DNA from: Paulownia fortunei
Taxonomy: Eukaryota > Streptophyta > Magnoliopsida > Lamiales > Paulowniaceae
Assembly: GCA_019321725.1 (NCBI GenBank)
Contig: CM033111.1
Location: 6,882,001-6,946,000 of the forward strand
Direction: 5' to 3'
Length of the DNA stretch: 64,000 bases
The notes under the pieces were generated by a model. The model was not told the DNA's origin. It made no database searches and saw nothing but the letters and a program-made list of their open reading frames with translations. Below are positions 46,700 through 58,672 of this stretch, one piece after another. The first letter of the stretch is position 1. Each line of letters begins with the position of its first letter. A program made the position numbers and the translations under genes.

Positions 46700-48310
46700 T
46701 TGTTACAAAAATATACACAGCTTATTCTACTCCGTAATCAGAAACAGTGAGGGTCCGCTCAACCTGCAAGAACTCCCGCAGCATAACTTTCAGCTCGAGA
46801 GATAAAAGCCTTCTCAATAGCCGTTAACATTTAATTCTCTATGGTGGTCCTATCTCGTTCCATCTCAGTTATCTTCTCCTCTAAAGAAGCATGTTTACCC
46901 CGAGCTACCTCGAGATCTGCTTCCAATTTATGGGTGCGAGCTTGGGAGCATTGCAATCGTTGTTGCATGTCCTCCAATTGTTGCCTAAGCTTATCTTCCT
47001 CCGAAGAGGATAATCCGGACCGCAGATCGACCATCAAGGAGCTCAAGTACAATATAGCCTAGAGAAAGAGGAGGTTAGACAAGTTGTTGATTGTTAGAAT
47101 AAATTATGGGAATTAAGAAGGGAACATTACCTTAGAAGCATGATCGGCAAGGTTGCCTACCCGGGCATCATAATCCATGGACCCTAAGAAGTGCTGGTCC
47201 ACAGAGTTGGATATGCCCTGAAGCCACTAAGTACAGAGTTTTCCATCCCGAGTCTCTACTATCGAGCTGCTAGTGAAAAAAGAAGCATTTAGAGAAGCAG
47301 GGGTATTGAGACAGGGACGCTGAGATGGACCCGAGCTGCCGCCACTTGCAGAAGTTGCGCGTTTTCCCCTACTCTGAGAAGAAGTGGGGGCCGCAGCTGC
47401 AGCAGGTAGGGAGACAGATGGGGGTGGTGGAGGAACTGTGGATGGAGCTCGGGTTGTAGGCACACGTTGGTGATCCAGAGGTGCACTAGTCAGGGGGACT
47501 CGTGACTGACCTTCACGCTGGCCTAACCCTCATGCGGCTTTCTGAGCTCGGTAAGCTGCTATTATGCGAGACTCCATCAATTGTTCTAAACAAAAGATAT
47601 ACAGTTAGCATTCTAACAAAAATGAAGTCACAAGCAAATAGGTAAACATGATGGTACCTATAGGTTGAGGGAGTGGAATAACTTTGGGGCTCAATTGAAA
47701 ATGGTGAAGTAAAAGCCAGGAATTAGCTAATAACCCTACGTGGTAGAGACTGTGATTTAATCTACGAGCTAATGCTTGGGTGGTCGAGTCCAGCGTGGGC
47801 GCACGACCTTGGTGAGGTAAGTCAGTGATCCAATTTGTAGGAAAATTTCAAAGGTCAGGGGATGAAATATAAAAATATTTTTTCTTCCAACCCTTAAGGG
47901 AATTGGGTTTCCCTTGTAGAAATTTAGGTGCTCCTCGAGAAGTGAAATAAAATAAGCCTGGTGTGGCGATTTTAGCATGAAAGAAAGCTCGTCATAGCTT
48001 ATGGTTTGGCTCGTATCCAAAGTAGCTAACTATCATCCAAAAACCAGCCATGAGTCGAAAAAAGTTAGGAACGAGCTGCATCAGGGGAATACCGAAGCTC
48101 TTAGAAATACGGCAGAATAGGTCGGGAATGGGAAACCTAAGGCCGACCTCTAGTTGATCTATAAAGAAGGTCACATAGCCGGTAGGTGGGGCATGAGGTC
48201 TGTCGCGAGGACTTGGCAAGACCACATTGAATTCCTCAGGTATTCCTGCATTCTCCCTAAGGTTTGTTAGGCTTATCTCAGATAGGGTGGTGTATCAGTC
48301 ATTCTAAATT
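46700..48310 (-). pseudogene. Antisense gene of the gypsy element ('putative gypsy type transposon' domain)
   Basis: The minus strand encodes a decayed, probably spliced protein. From about 48285 it reads SLTNLRENAGIPEEFNVVLP, then PPTGYVTFFIDQLEVGLRFP and LMQLVPNFFRLMAGFWMIVS. This is the conserved region of the Transposase_28-type 'putative gypsy type transposon' domain. A frame change follows, with HAKIATPGLFYFTSRGAPKF. A Pro/Ser/Ala-rich segment lies at 47463-47227. A coiled-coil segment (KLRQQLEDMQQRLQCSQART, LEEKITEMERDRT) lies at 47052-46831. Antisense frames of this kind are known in Tat elements. Their function is not established. Confidence 0.75.
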
Positions 48311-48837
48311 CAGTTGGGTGATGGGTGGATAGTTCAAGTGCTAGTTCATGAATAAAAACTCCAGGAGGAAGAAAGAGGGGAATAAACGACAGAGGTTCTG
48401 GAGATGCAATAGAGGTGGATATCAAAAAATAATGAACCAAATATGCAGAAGGAGAAATAGAGAAATAAATGAGTAGCAAAAGTCAGAAGATTTACTTGGC
48501 TTGTTGAATGGAAGAAGGAAGTTGCCGGAAGAATAACAAAGGATGATCACCAAAGAGCAAAATTGCGGAAAGAAAAAGGGGGAAAAGAAAATGAAGGAAG
48601 AAGGCCTTTTTATAGGGAGGCGACACTCGAATAGGCAGAAGAATCCCTAGCCACGAATGATAAGATAGGAACACGTGTAGGGCTGGATGAGGATAGTCAG
48701 TTGAAAAGACTGACATTTAAGTTTTAGTAATGGGCGCGAAAACCCAATGGGTGGAATTTGAAAAGAGGCTCACATCAGCTCTAGTAATCAAGATATTTTC
48801 GTACTTTGTCTATCCTGCAGAGGTTGCAGGACAGGCA

Positions 48838-48853
48838 GAGTAGGGGGACTAGC
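48838..48853 (+). other. Polypurine tract of the gypsy element
   Basis: The purine-rich gagtagggggactagc directly precedes the 3' LTR, where plus-strand synthesis would start. Confidence 0.75.
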
Positions 48854-49521
48854 TGATGTGGTATAGGTCAGGACTGACCTACATAGCTCAGATCATAAGT
48901 AAGAAGATGGTGCATGATCATAGGTTGGGACAGACCTGCGCAGCTCGGATTATGGAGTGTGAGTTAGTTGGACATAGGTCAGGTTGGGATGACAGAAAAT
49001 TCTCATTTATGTTATGGGAGTTGAGTAAACAGGTTAGCCCAGTACATGGGCCAGAAGAGTAGCACGACTTGTTAGACGACTTCTATATAGTATAAAGAAG
49101 CTTACCAACCTACAGGTCGGGCAAGATGGAGAGCTTACCAACCTCCAAGTCGGGCAAGTTCACGAGAATAATGAAGAGAAAACGATTACCGTTAGAAAAT
49201 GACAGGGAATCTTTTAGGGGTAAATCAAAAAATATAGATACACGCGCAGTAATCTGTTATAACAAATTAAGGTTTGAAATATATTTTTTACCCTTGTTTA
49301 GCATCTATAAATAAGGGAATACAAAGCATGTCACAGGTTACACTTTTCATATATCAAAAATACATATATCTATCTGTTTTTCATACACTACCATTGACTT
49401 GAGTGTCGAAATTCTTATGTCGGGTCACGCCGGCGTTTTATGCAGGTGGTCCAGCCAGAGAATGAGAACAGAAGTAGTGGACTAGGACTTAGGCTGCACC
49501 TTCTCCAACTAGTGCATTACA
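48854..49521 (+). repeat. 3' LTR of the gypsy element
   Basis: It matches the 5' LTR with scattered substitutions. It starts TGATGTGG and ends GCATTACA, followed by the target duplication GTACA. Confidence 0.95.
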
Positions 49522-49660
49522 GTACAGAAGATGAAATGATACAATAAGAGTACAAAATAATAAAGTAATACCAAGTGACAATATAGAGAGATAAAGTAAT
49601 ACAATTGAAAATACAATAAGGTAAAGTGATAGAAGAAAGTAAAATAAGATTATTCCCAAT
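49522..49660. mobile_element. Right part of the long-TIR element, copy 2
   Basis: Units such as gaaatgatacaataagagta and aagtaatacaattgaaaata are inverted versions of those at 42117-42250. They match the right end of copy 1 (39350-39508). Together with 42110-42488 it forms the element split by the gypsy insertion. Confidence 0.7.
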
Positions 49661-50984
49661 ATATATATATATAAATTGGCATATAATTTCTATACAACAA
49701 GATTTAATGATTGTTAAGTTTTATATAAAATCTTACGGTTCTTAAATTTCTTTCTATGATCTCACGGTTGGCAAATATATTATGAAGAATCTGCATAATG
49801 GGCATTTCAGTGTAAAAAAGTTAATGGCGCTGGACTTTTTCAATAACAAGAAACATGTGTCTCATTTGCAAAAACATGAGGGTTTTCAAGTTAATTTTCT
49901 GATGCAAAAGGGGTAATTTTGCAACTTTGCTAGAATTAGAACGTTTTATGCAACTTATTCGGAGGGGTTAGTTGAAGACTTTAAAGAAGACTGGCGGAGG
50001 CCGTGGCATGCCATGTTTATTGCGTGCACGAGTGAGATTTGTGATTTATTTGAGAGGTCCTCGTTACTCATATATTAATAGATTTTCTCGTGAAGAAATA
50101 TTGATAGATTTATTTAAAAGATTTTATAAATTTTTATAATTTAGAAGATATTTTTAAAATATATAAGATGTTAAATGTTATTTTTAAAATAAATTATTGA
50201 AATGTTTATATATAATAAGATTATGGAACTTCTAAAATGTTAATGATAACAATGTTGTAATTAAAATTATTAAAATTAAATTTTTTTATTAAAATCTAAA
50301 AAATAAGTTAGGATCTTCTTAAAAATAAAACTTATAAAATCCTAATATTTTATTTTATAAGCTTATAAATTATTTTTTTAAAACTTTTGTCAAACACTTT
50401 AATAGATCTTCTAAAATATCTTATAAGGTGTTTTAAAAAACTTATAAGCTCCAACTAACACTTTAAATGAAATCATATTTTTAAAAAATAAAATCTTTAT
50501 ATTTTTTTTAAATAAAATTTTGTTTTGAATTGTAATAATAACATAAAAATAAAATATATAAATGCAGACATATGAGGCATTTCTCCATTTGTCTCGTCCA
50601 GATCTGCCATAAGATTTTAAAAAGACAAATTGACAAATAATATAGAAAGAATTTGTGGGACAAAATCTCAATATAGTGCATAAAAAACTCAGAGCAGGTA
50701 GTCTTGGTCTTCATAAATTATATCCCATGCACTATAAAATTTAAAGTAAAACTACACTTTTCATGTGAAAAGAATGCCTTTTTTTATACTATATAATAAA
50801 AATAAGAAACATTATTAAGTATCATAAAATGAAAGCATTTTAAAATTTGGCGAAAATGATGACGTTCTCCTGCACTTTTTATTTAATATTATGATGGCTT
50901 TGTCACATGTTTTTGAAATGATGGATTTCTCCTTTCACTTTTTATTTTTTATTTTTTATTTTTTTTATTTTTTATTTTATAATG

Positions 50985-51024
50985 TAAATGTGAAGGAGTT
51001 GACTAAACCATGCCTTCACATTTA
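50985..51024. repeat. Inverted repeat (12-bp arms)
   Basis: The arms taaatgtgaagg (50985-50996) and ccttcacattta (51013-51024) are perfect complements. The 16-base loop includes gactaaacc. Confidence 0.85.
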
Positions 51025-51270
51025 TAAGTTCTTTTTGTAATTGTGAATGTGAAGGCGTGCACGCTTTAATAAATAAAAATAAGTTATAGAAAAATTATTT
51101 ATATATTTAAACAATCATTGGTTTTTTTAAAGTATTTTTATTTTTAATAAAAAAATATAATATTTATTTTGCTTATTTTTTTAAAATAAAAATTTATATT
51201 TTCAAATCTTTCATAGCGTTGACCTAGTTCATACCTTCACATTCATAGTTTTTTTTTTTTAAATCACGTA

Positions 51271-51325
51271 TAAATGTGAATGCATAGATGTGAAAGCATG
51301 GACTAAACCTATGCATTCACATTTA
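51271..51325. repeat. Inverted repeat (17-bp perfect arms)
   Basis: The arms taaatgtgaatgcatag (51271-51287) and ctatgcattcacattta (51309-51325) pair perfectly. The 21-base loop also contains gactaaac, as in the hairpin at 50985. Confidence 0.9.
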
Positions 51326-52555
51326 TAAAAAAAAAATTAAACAAACAAACAAAAACATGAAGGAGATGTCCATGCTTTTCACAAAATTTTAAATGTTTTA
51401 GCTTTTTGTATTTCACAAATCTTTTTTTATTTTCATCATAAGTTATTAAACAAAAAAGCCGAAACATTGAAAAAGAATGAATCCAAAAGTTTTGAGCTGT
51501 GACTTGTGACTAAACTGATTATTGATTTGATGACAAAATTTTAACTTCTGCAACAGTGGAGTGGCATAATTTTCTATTTATTTTATATATGAATTACTTA
51601 TATATATATCATTACATAAAAAAATTAATTATTATAAAAAACTAACAATCGACAATCAACTAATTAAACTTTAACAACTACAAGCAACACATAAATCAAT
51701 TAATTAGCTATTATAGAAAGTGGACAAATAGCGGACAAATAGCCACGTGAGATTCGATCTTAAAATTTTAAGAATTTGTATATTTTATAATTTTAGGTTG
51801 AATATATTAAAATATTCAATTTAAATCAATGTATACTTGTTAAAATAAGATGAGAGCTTTCTGATTCACCGGACTTTAGAAAGAAGTTAATAAAAAATGA
51901 AGATATGCATTAAATTAAATTAACTTAAATAAATTTTTAGTATTTTTATTTCTTTTTACTTATTAAATACTTCAAATATTCAAATCAAGAAGTTCCAATT
52001 TGTCAAATTAGGATAAAGAAGAAAAATGAAAAGAAGAGACAGCAATGTGAAGAGAAAGGGAAAAAAAAAATGCAAATGAAAAAATAATGATGAAAAGTAT
52101 TTTAGATAATACAATTTTAATCATATTATTCAATCATATGAAGTACATATGATATTTTTTTAATAATATAATATTAATTTTAAAGATGATAATAAGTCGA
52201 GTTTGTTTGAACTCGAAATCCAACCAATTAAGGTTTTTAAAGATCTAAATACCCTAAATTTAAATTTGATGGTAGATTTGTTAGATCAGTTAAATCTGTT
52301 TTATAATTTAAAGAATATTAAAAATATATTATTTTAAATAATAATATTATTAAAATTTTCTAAAAAAAATTATTTTTTTAAAAATATCATATAAATATTT
52401 AATAAAATTTTTAAACATAAAAAATAAACATGTCGGGTCCAAATTAAATCAAATTTAAAAATAAAAAATTTATAATTCAATTCAAATTCATTTATACTAT
52501 TAAAATTTATTTCATACAAATTGAAGTTCAACTCATTATCATTCTTAATTATTTT

Positions 52556-52640
52556 TATATTTTATAATATTTTCATCAATCACTTTCCATTTCAATCTTA
52601 TATTTTATAATATTTTCATCAATCCCTTTCCATTTCAATC
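52556..52640 (+). repeat. Tandem duplication of a ~43-bp unit
   Basis: Two adjacent copies of a unit with ttttataatattttcatcaa and ctttccatttcaatc differ by about one base. Confidence 0.9.
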
Positions 52641-53089
52641 AAAAAAATAAAAGACCTTAAAATTATAAAATCTCAGCTTTAAATAAAACTGCAGCAAATA
52701 TAATTGGGCACCCGCGTCAACTCAGAACTTTAACTGCACCATACTGGGGTGATATAATTGGACACTGGTGATGGCGCAGCAGCACTACGATTGCTTGTTT
52801 GATTCTTGGTCTCCATTACATCTGGGCACTAGTGCAATTTAAAAAAATTACTATACAAATATTTTATTTTATTTTTTATGTAGAAAAAAAGTACGATAAT
52901 TCAGAAGATGAATAAAATTACATTTATGAATATATAATTCAGGTTGGAAACTATTAGATTGAATTATGGTTATCATATTTCATAATTCGGATATTTCCAC
53001 TATTAGAAACTTAGCTATGGACTTTCTAAATTTCCAATCCCAGCAATCGAAGTCTACTATTTTTGCACCTTCACTATGACCACAGGTTC

Positions 53090-53568
53090 TGATGGGCATA
53101 TTTCAATTCGACCAATTAGATATTCAAACACAAATCACGGAAGAGGTCTACGCGATTTGAATAGATCAAATATTAGCATAACAAGCCACATAAATCTACA
53201 AGGCTCAAATTACATTAAAGATTCATGTTCAATACCCTCTTCCTTCACGCATATGAGGTACGTAATTTATTTTGCTAAATATCTATCTTAAGTTCAATTT
53301 TGCTCTGTTAGATGTTGGTTGATTTAAGTATTGGAAAGGTTTCTCCAGGATACTCTCAAAAATTCCCAAACAATTTGTACATATTGTAGGCAGAAAATCC
53401 ATCTCAAAAAGCTATTTGCTAGTGAGGAATGAGGAATAGCTTGCAGTCCAGAGCTGCTCGCAAGAGCTAAATCCCTAGAGAAAGATCCAACTTATCTACT
53501 AGAGAAGAGTCCACCTCAGCATAAGGAATATCCATCCATCTTAAGGTAAGGAGTATTCACCTATATCA
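53090..53568 (+). repeat. 5' LTR of the second gypsy element
   Basis: It starts TGATGGGCATATTTC and ends near ctatatca. Shared blocks with 58673-59108 include agaggtctacgcgat, acgtaatttattttgct and tatcttaagttcaattttgc. Confidence 0.8.
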
Positions 53569-53571
53569 TTC

Positions 53572-53589
53572 TGGCGTCGTCTATGGGAA
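53572..53589 (+). other. Primer binding site of the second gypsy element
   Basis: The sequence tggcgtcgtctatgggaa is a two-mismatch version of the site at 43171, three bases after the LTR end. Confidence 0.75.
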
Positions 53590-53700
53590 CTCCCTATCAC
53601 AGCATTGAGAATGTAGACTTGTTCAGAGAATAGGAATGGATGGCCAATGGGAATGGAGTAGATCAATAACCTAATGAGCTTCCTCCTAGCAGCTTCAAGA

Positions 53701-54000
53701 GTCTCTGCCCCAGCATCTATCCCAGCGGCCTTAGAAGTCTCCACCCTAATAGCAATAGAAATGTCTTCCCTAACAACCCCCAAAGCATCTGCCAAAAGCA
53801 TCCACCCCAGTAGCCCCAGAAACGTCCGCCCCAACAACCTCAGCAGTGTCTACCCCAACTGCCTAAGGAGTCTCCACCCCAATGATCCCAGAATCATCTG
53901 GCCTAACAGCCTAAGGAGTCTCCACCTCAGCGGCCTCAGGAGTCTCTACCTCTATGGCTCCAAAAGCGTACGCCCCAACGATTTCAGGAGCCTTAGCACC
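53701..54000 (+). repeat. 24-bp coding minisatellite in the gag region
   Basis: Units such as gtctccacctcagcggcctc-agga repeat about 12 times with a 24-base period. In one frame each unit gives eight residues of the type VSTSAASG, interrupted by a few stops and shifts. Confidence 0.75.
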
Positions 54001-54089
54001 AGTGAGCTCCCGCAATACCAAAAATCAAAAGTCCTATCTAAAAGACCCTCAGCAGGACTAGTCTTAATGTAGTTCATATAGGAAGCGTC

Positions 54090-55455
54090 TTGGGCTTTTC
54101 TAGAGAATGCTTTCACCCAAGCAGTGGCCAGAGCAATAGCTCAATACAATAGATCACTCAAGCAGTCCTCATCCTCAACCCTCGTGCTGAAGCCAAGCAA
54201 AGAAGGTAGAGTTCAAGAAGGAGGAGGTAATGAGAAAGAAAAAACAGACAACCCTCACCAGTCTTAAAGGTTCTACCACATCGGTCTCCAAAGGCCAATC
54301 CAGTAGAATCCATGTCTTCTTAACAAAGAGCTCCAAATGAAAGACAGCCAGTTGAAATGCTGATATTATAAAGACCCATCATTAAAAGGCACCCTAGCAG
54401 GAGCAATGAAAAAGACTATAACCCTACCAGTAGAAAAATCCCAGTGGTGGTCATCTTTCCATAACAAAAGTAATTGGAATCAACCCAAAAGACTCAGATA
54501 GTAAAATCCTACCCAAAACTAGGAGCGCGTCTCTCTACACGATGGAAAGAACATGCTCACAAAATAGAATCCCAGTCAAATGGGATATATTTGAGCTCAT
54601 ATTTGAATATTAATGCATAACATCAAAAGGTTACGCCAACTCACTGAGGAAAAGCCCAACTCTAAAAGTGTAGAGCGATATCAACTCATGCTTGAATGTC
54701 GCTGTTATACCCTTTAAATGCTTCCTTTGCAGAAACTCTAATGATGGCTCAGTAATAATGAATCATTGATCCTCCCACGAAATGAGAGAAGACCCTAAGC
54801 ATTCAGGATGCTAAGAGTGCACTCAGGGCGTACAAAAATGAGTAAACAGAGTACAGTGTCCATACTTCCTCGGAGTTAGACAAATTCTTTATATTCAAGA
54901 GAGGAGTGCAGAGGTAACATTTAGAAAACATGATCCTAATCCTGAGGCTAAGCACCATGTTGATGCCATCGTCATCTCTATAATGCTAGCCAACATCCTT
55001 AAAAGAAGAGTGCTGGTAGATGGAAGGAATATTATAGACATTATCTTCTATGATGCTTTCCTAAAACTTAGGATAGATCAAGCCCATCTAGTACCAACAA
55101 ATTCTCCTTAGTAGGCTTCACCGGGGAAACAACAAAAGTACTCGAAGGTATAGTGCTTTCATTTATGATGGGAATATATAGACTTTATAAAGTTACCAAA
55201 TTGATAAAACTCTTGATAGTAAACACCTCCTCAACTTACAACATGATGTTAGAAAGACCCCAGGCTCAACCAATTCCGAACAGTGCCCTTACTGTTCACA
55301 TAATAGTCAAGTCCCTAGTAGCTGACGGTGTAGGAAAAGTCCTAGGAGACACACAGGCTACTAGAGAGTGTTATGTTACCACCCTAAAGAATGCAAAGTG
55401 CCCAAGAGCAGCGAGCCCTAAGGACACACGTATTTCTCATATTTATTACTTTTGA
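54090..55455 (+). pseudogene. Gag-protease remnant of the second gypsy element
   Basis: From about 55003 the frame reads KRRVLVDGRNIIDIIFYDAF, the retropepsin active-site region with the D-G-S altered to D-G-R. A one-base deletion near 55108 moves the frame. Then LVGFTGETTKVLEGIVLSFM and TYNMMLERPQAQPIPNSALT follow, with ATRECYVTTLKNAK at the end. These match the protease and its C-terminal linker in plant gypsy elements. The preceding part should be gag but is too decayed to read. No RT follows. Confidence 0.75.
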
Positions 55456-56150
55456 GAATTTGCCCAAATCTTTTGCTACTTTCCCATCTTATGCATTACA
55501 TTATGGGAGATTTATATTTTATGTTGATTATGAAGTTATTTGGCTAAGTCCCTTACGACTTACATTTTCATTCTACTATTACCATCGTTGATATTTAATT
55601 ATATCAAATATCTCAATTATGCATGCAAGGAGCTTGGCATGTTCAAAACTCTAAAATTAACAAATAAGCAGCATAAAATAAAGTTCTGTAAGCAGTGGCT
55701 CAAAACTATCCTTGTCATATGATAAAGTCCCGTAAGTGGTAGCTTAAAACCATCTATGGCACATGATAAAGTCTAATAAGTGCTGACTTAACACCACCTT
55801 ACACATACAATCAGGTCTTATAAGCAGAGATTCTATGTTATCCCAGACTAACTTTTACATCTCTGAAAGCAACTCATACTAAATCACATATTCATGGAGA
55901 AGCTACAATATGCTGCCATGAGGAAGCAACTTAGCATTAAAAAAAAGGTCCAAAAGTCATGCTAACATAGTATAAATAATAAAGTAGCAATAGCAAAAGT
56001 ACGTGTCAGCCTTTGACAACATAACATCTCAAGTGCGGAAAGTAAAGAAAATTATCTAACATATTTCCTGGATATATCAATATAACCCATGAACAATAGA
56101 GAAAAAGAAAATATGGAAAATGAGGCTCTAAAGTATCTGCGCTTAAGCTA
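55456..56150. other. Non-coding internal part of the second gypsy element
   Basis: I see no recognisable coding sequence. Short repeated words (aagtcccgtaagtggtagctt and taagtctaataagtgctgactt types) at about 55685-55830 suggest a decayed tandem block. Confidence 0.5.
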
Positions 56151-56179
56151 AATCTCTGAATGCTCACTCGACTTTATTA

Positions 56180-56917
56180 CCCTAGGGGGCTCCATCTCCT
56201 ACATATATGCCAGGGAAATCTACAGCTTATCTTGGCGCTCTTCCAACCTCAGCTGCCTCACCCTTCTCATCATGACAAGTGACCTCCATAGCACTCTTTC
56301 TTGCATAAGCTTTAAAACGCTCCATTGATTCTTCAAAGCTAGCAGTAAGCTAACTAATCATGGTAGCAACTGCGAGACCCTAAAATAAAAAAGACAAAGA
56401 ATTCAGCTGAAGCAGTTGAATCATATATAAAATGAAGGTGATAAACTAAGTCACTTACCCAGGCCAAATCGCCCGCTACCAAGGCATTCAAGATAGAATG
56501 AGGCATGTGATCAAATTAAATTATGTCATCCTCATTGATGACACCCCTGGTCTTGTGTTAACCCAGAGATATCTTCCAAGTGTCCCAAAAGGACTAGATC
56601 CCCTCATGGCAATTAGTGCTGAAAGAGAACACTCCCACACTAATGCTACCCCTGGAAAGAGTATCAATCAACTCATCATTTAATCTCTTGCCTAACACAA
56701 TAGTAGATGTAGGCTTCGTCAATCAGCTACTGGCCTTATGCTCAACTAGGCGTAATGAGGATTCATACTCTTCACCTGTGTGCTTGGGTAGAGAATATCT
56801 ATTACCATCGTTATTCCATGAAGAGAACTGTGCAGGTCCACCATCAAACTTACGAACTTTCTTCTTATGAGCCTTAATGGTCACAATATCCAACTTCTTC
56901 ACTGAAAGAATAAACAA
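56180..56917 (-). pseudogene. Antisense gene remnant of the second gypsy element
   Basis: The minus strand reads KKKVRKFDGGPAQFSSWNND, then YSLPKHTGEEYESSLRLVEH, and DHMPHSILNALVAGDLAW before a donor |gtaagt at about 56458. An acceptor tctcgcag| at about 56375 leads to LTASFEESMERFKAYARKSA and MEVTCHDEKGEAAEVGRAPR. Stops and shifts interrupt it. The position opposite the retroelement sense strand, and the intron, mirror the antisense gene at 46.7-48.3 kb. This segment would be its C-terminal half. I infer rather than prove that the two are homologous. Confidence 0.6.
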
Positions 56918-56929
56918 GCAAAAATGAGA

Positions 56930-58670
56930 AACAAATACGCCAAGTCAAGACAATTAAAGTACGTTGATGAAAGTATACCATTCAAATACCAGTTAGGTAT
57001 AAAGTACCAACATCAAATAGCTAATTGAATAATCTAGCAGTTGCACAACACTCTGTAAGCTTATCATGCATGTTGCAATGAGGAGCAACCATGAAAGAAT
57101 ATAACTCTACTCAAGGAAAACCCCCCGATCCTCATCCTTAACATAGAAGGACTTTTATTGCAAGGACTCTAAGAAGAAGCTATACCTTTCAAGTATCTAC
57201 ATCTCTACCCAGGGAAGAAGTAGAAGTATGACTCTCTAGCAACCCTCCTAACCATGAAGAGAAAAAGAAGTTGTCCAAGTCTCTTCTAAGTAGTGGTGGA
57301 ATCCCTCAAAGCACATATACAATTTGAGAATAAGATGACACACATAGAGGCCGACGACCCGAACCATCTCCACCAGAAGAAGATGATGAGGAATAGAGAA
57401 TCCACTTATAAAAGCTAAACATGTAGTAGTGAAATATTCCTCAAGAGATCCTTAATCCTTTGACCGGGTGAAAGAAGAAACAACCTATAGTAAAGTAGTA
57501 ACTACATATTCCCTGGAGAAAAAAAAGCCTTCTCTTAGATACACAATCTAAGATATCAAAATTCATTACACTACTACGCGTAGACACTAAACCACCCATA
57601 AAGGGATTATTCTTTGACCTAGACTCACCCTCATGACCAGATTCATCTTGACCCCTACTATTATCCCCTAGTCCCTTGACGAATTCAAATTTCTACTATG
57701 AGACTCAACATTCTCACTCCCTAGAAAATCAGATGGGAAAGTAAGCAAGCCCAGAAGTGTCTCCTTTAGCCCAGGGGAGATGCTCTCAAATTACTTGTAA
57801 AAAATGAAGTTTTAACTAAGTTATCCACAAAGAAAAGAAGGAGATAGATTGAACTAAGAATGATAAAGGGATGCTCTTAAACACCTGAAAAAAATCTTGC
57901 CGAGTTATGAATACCTCGATAGAGAAAAGAGTCGGTCGGTCGAGGCACATGCGCCTTAGTCAATGAATAGGCCAGCACAGGCATTTACATCTCGATTGGG
58001 GAAAATATCAGTTGAGGCGATCCTTAGCCAGATGACAAGGGGCCGATGGAGGCAATCCTTGACCAAATGATGGGAGGACGAGCGAGGCATCACAATCTCG
58101 AATAGAGAGCAATACAGCCAGGTAAGCCTTGGCCAAGAAGGAATGAGGTCTAAGCCTCCTAACCATACCAAGGAGTTCAACCTCATTTGTAATAAGAAGA
58201 CTGTGCATTAGCCTAGACTTGTACTGTCAATGCTCCATCTTTGATGTGGTTCTTCACTCACACCTATCTTCGTTGTTAAGTATTTCTTCAATGATTTAAT
58301 ATTTTTTTTGGCGCACTTTGTAGGGTTTGATAAAAGAACTTTCTTGAAAGCTTGGTGCAGAGTTGAACAACAGTATAACTAGTGATGACAATGATGTGGG
58401 TTCAAATTTAAAATTACTTCATTTTGGGGACAAATGATGAAAATTACGACTTTGAGAACATGAATTCAACCATCCCTCTTTCAGGGATATGAAAGCCTCG
58501 TCGTCATCATTCTTTGGCAAAGTAGAAAGGTTTCGTCCCTACTGTTGACACGCAACTACCCAAGTGGAACAACAAATCTCCTTATCGTCCCCTCAAGTCC
58601 CTCATCTCCCACGCAAAGTTCCCAACTTCCAATCGACTCTTGTTCCATCAGTACGGCTTGGGAGTTGGAG
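56930..58670. other. Rest of the second gypsy element, decayed
   Basis: No clear domain is readable. At 57930-58200 related phrases (gaggcaatccttgaccaaatga, gtaagccttggccaagaagg, gcgatccttagccagatgac) look like decayed tandem units. The purine-rich cttgggagttggagg at 58659-58672 is the likely polypurine tract. Confidence 0.5.
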
Positions 58671-58672
58671 GT

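Larger units (their letters stand above)
42489..49521 (+). mobile_element. Structurally complete Ty3/gypsy element with tandem repeats and antisense gene (Tat-like)
   Basis: The element has two LTRs of 679 and 668 bases, both TGATGTG...ATTACA, and a primer binding site three bases inside the 5' LTR. It has a G-rich polypurine tract before the 3' LTR and a perfect 5-bp target duplication GTACA (42484-42488 and 49522-49526). Internally it keeps part of gag and the integrase tail but lacks protease, RT, RNase H and the integrase core. A block of ~90-bp tandem repeats and an antisense coding region follow. That layout is typical of the Tat lineage (Ogre/Retand group). It must depend on another element for mobilisation. 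Total length is 7033 bases, including a later 641-bp hAT insertion. Confidence 0.93.
49661..53089. other. AT-rich intergenic region with hairpins and small duplications
   Basis: No gene is supported. Contents include two related inverted repeats at 50985-51024 and 51271-51325, a TTTTATTT-rich run at 50938-50980, and a short tandem duplication at 52556-52640. Confidence 0.6.
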
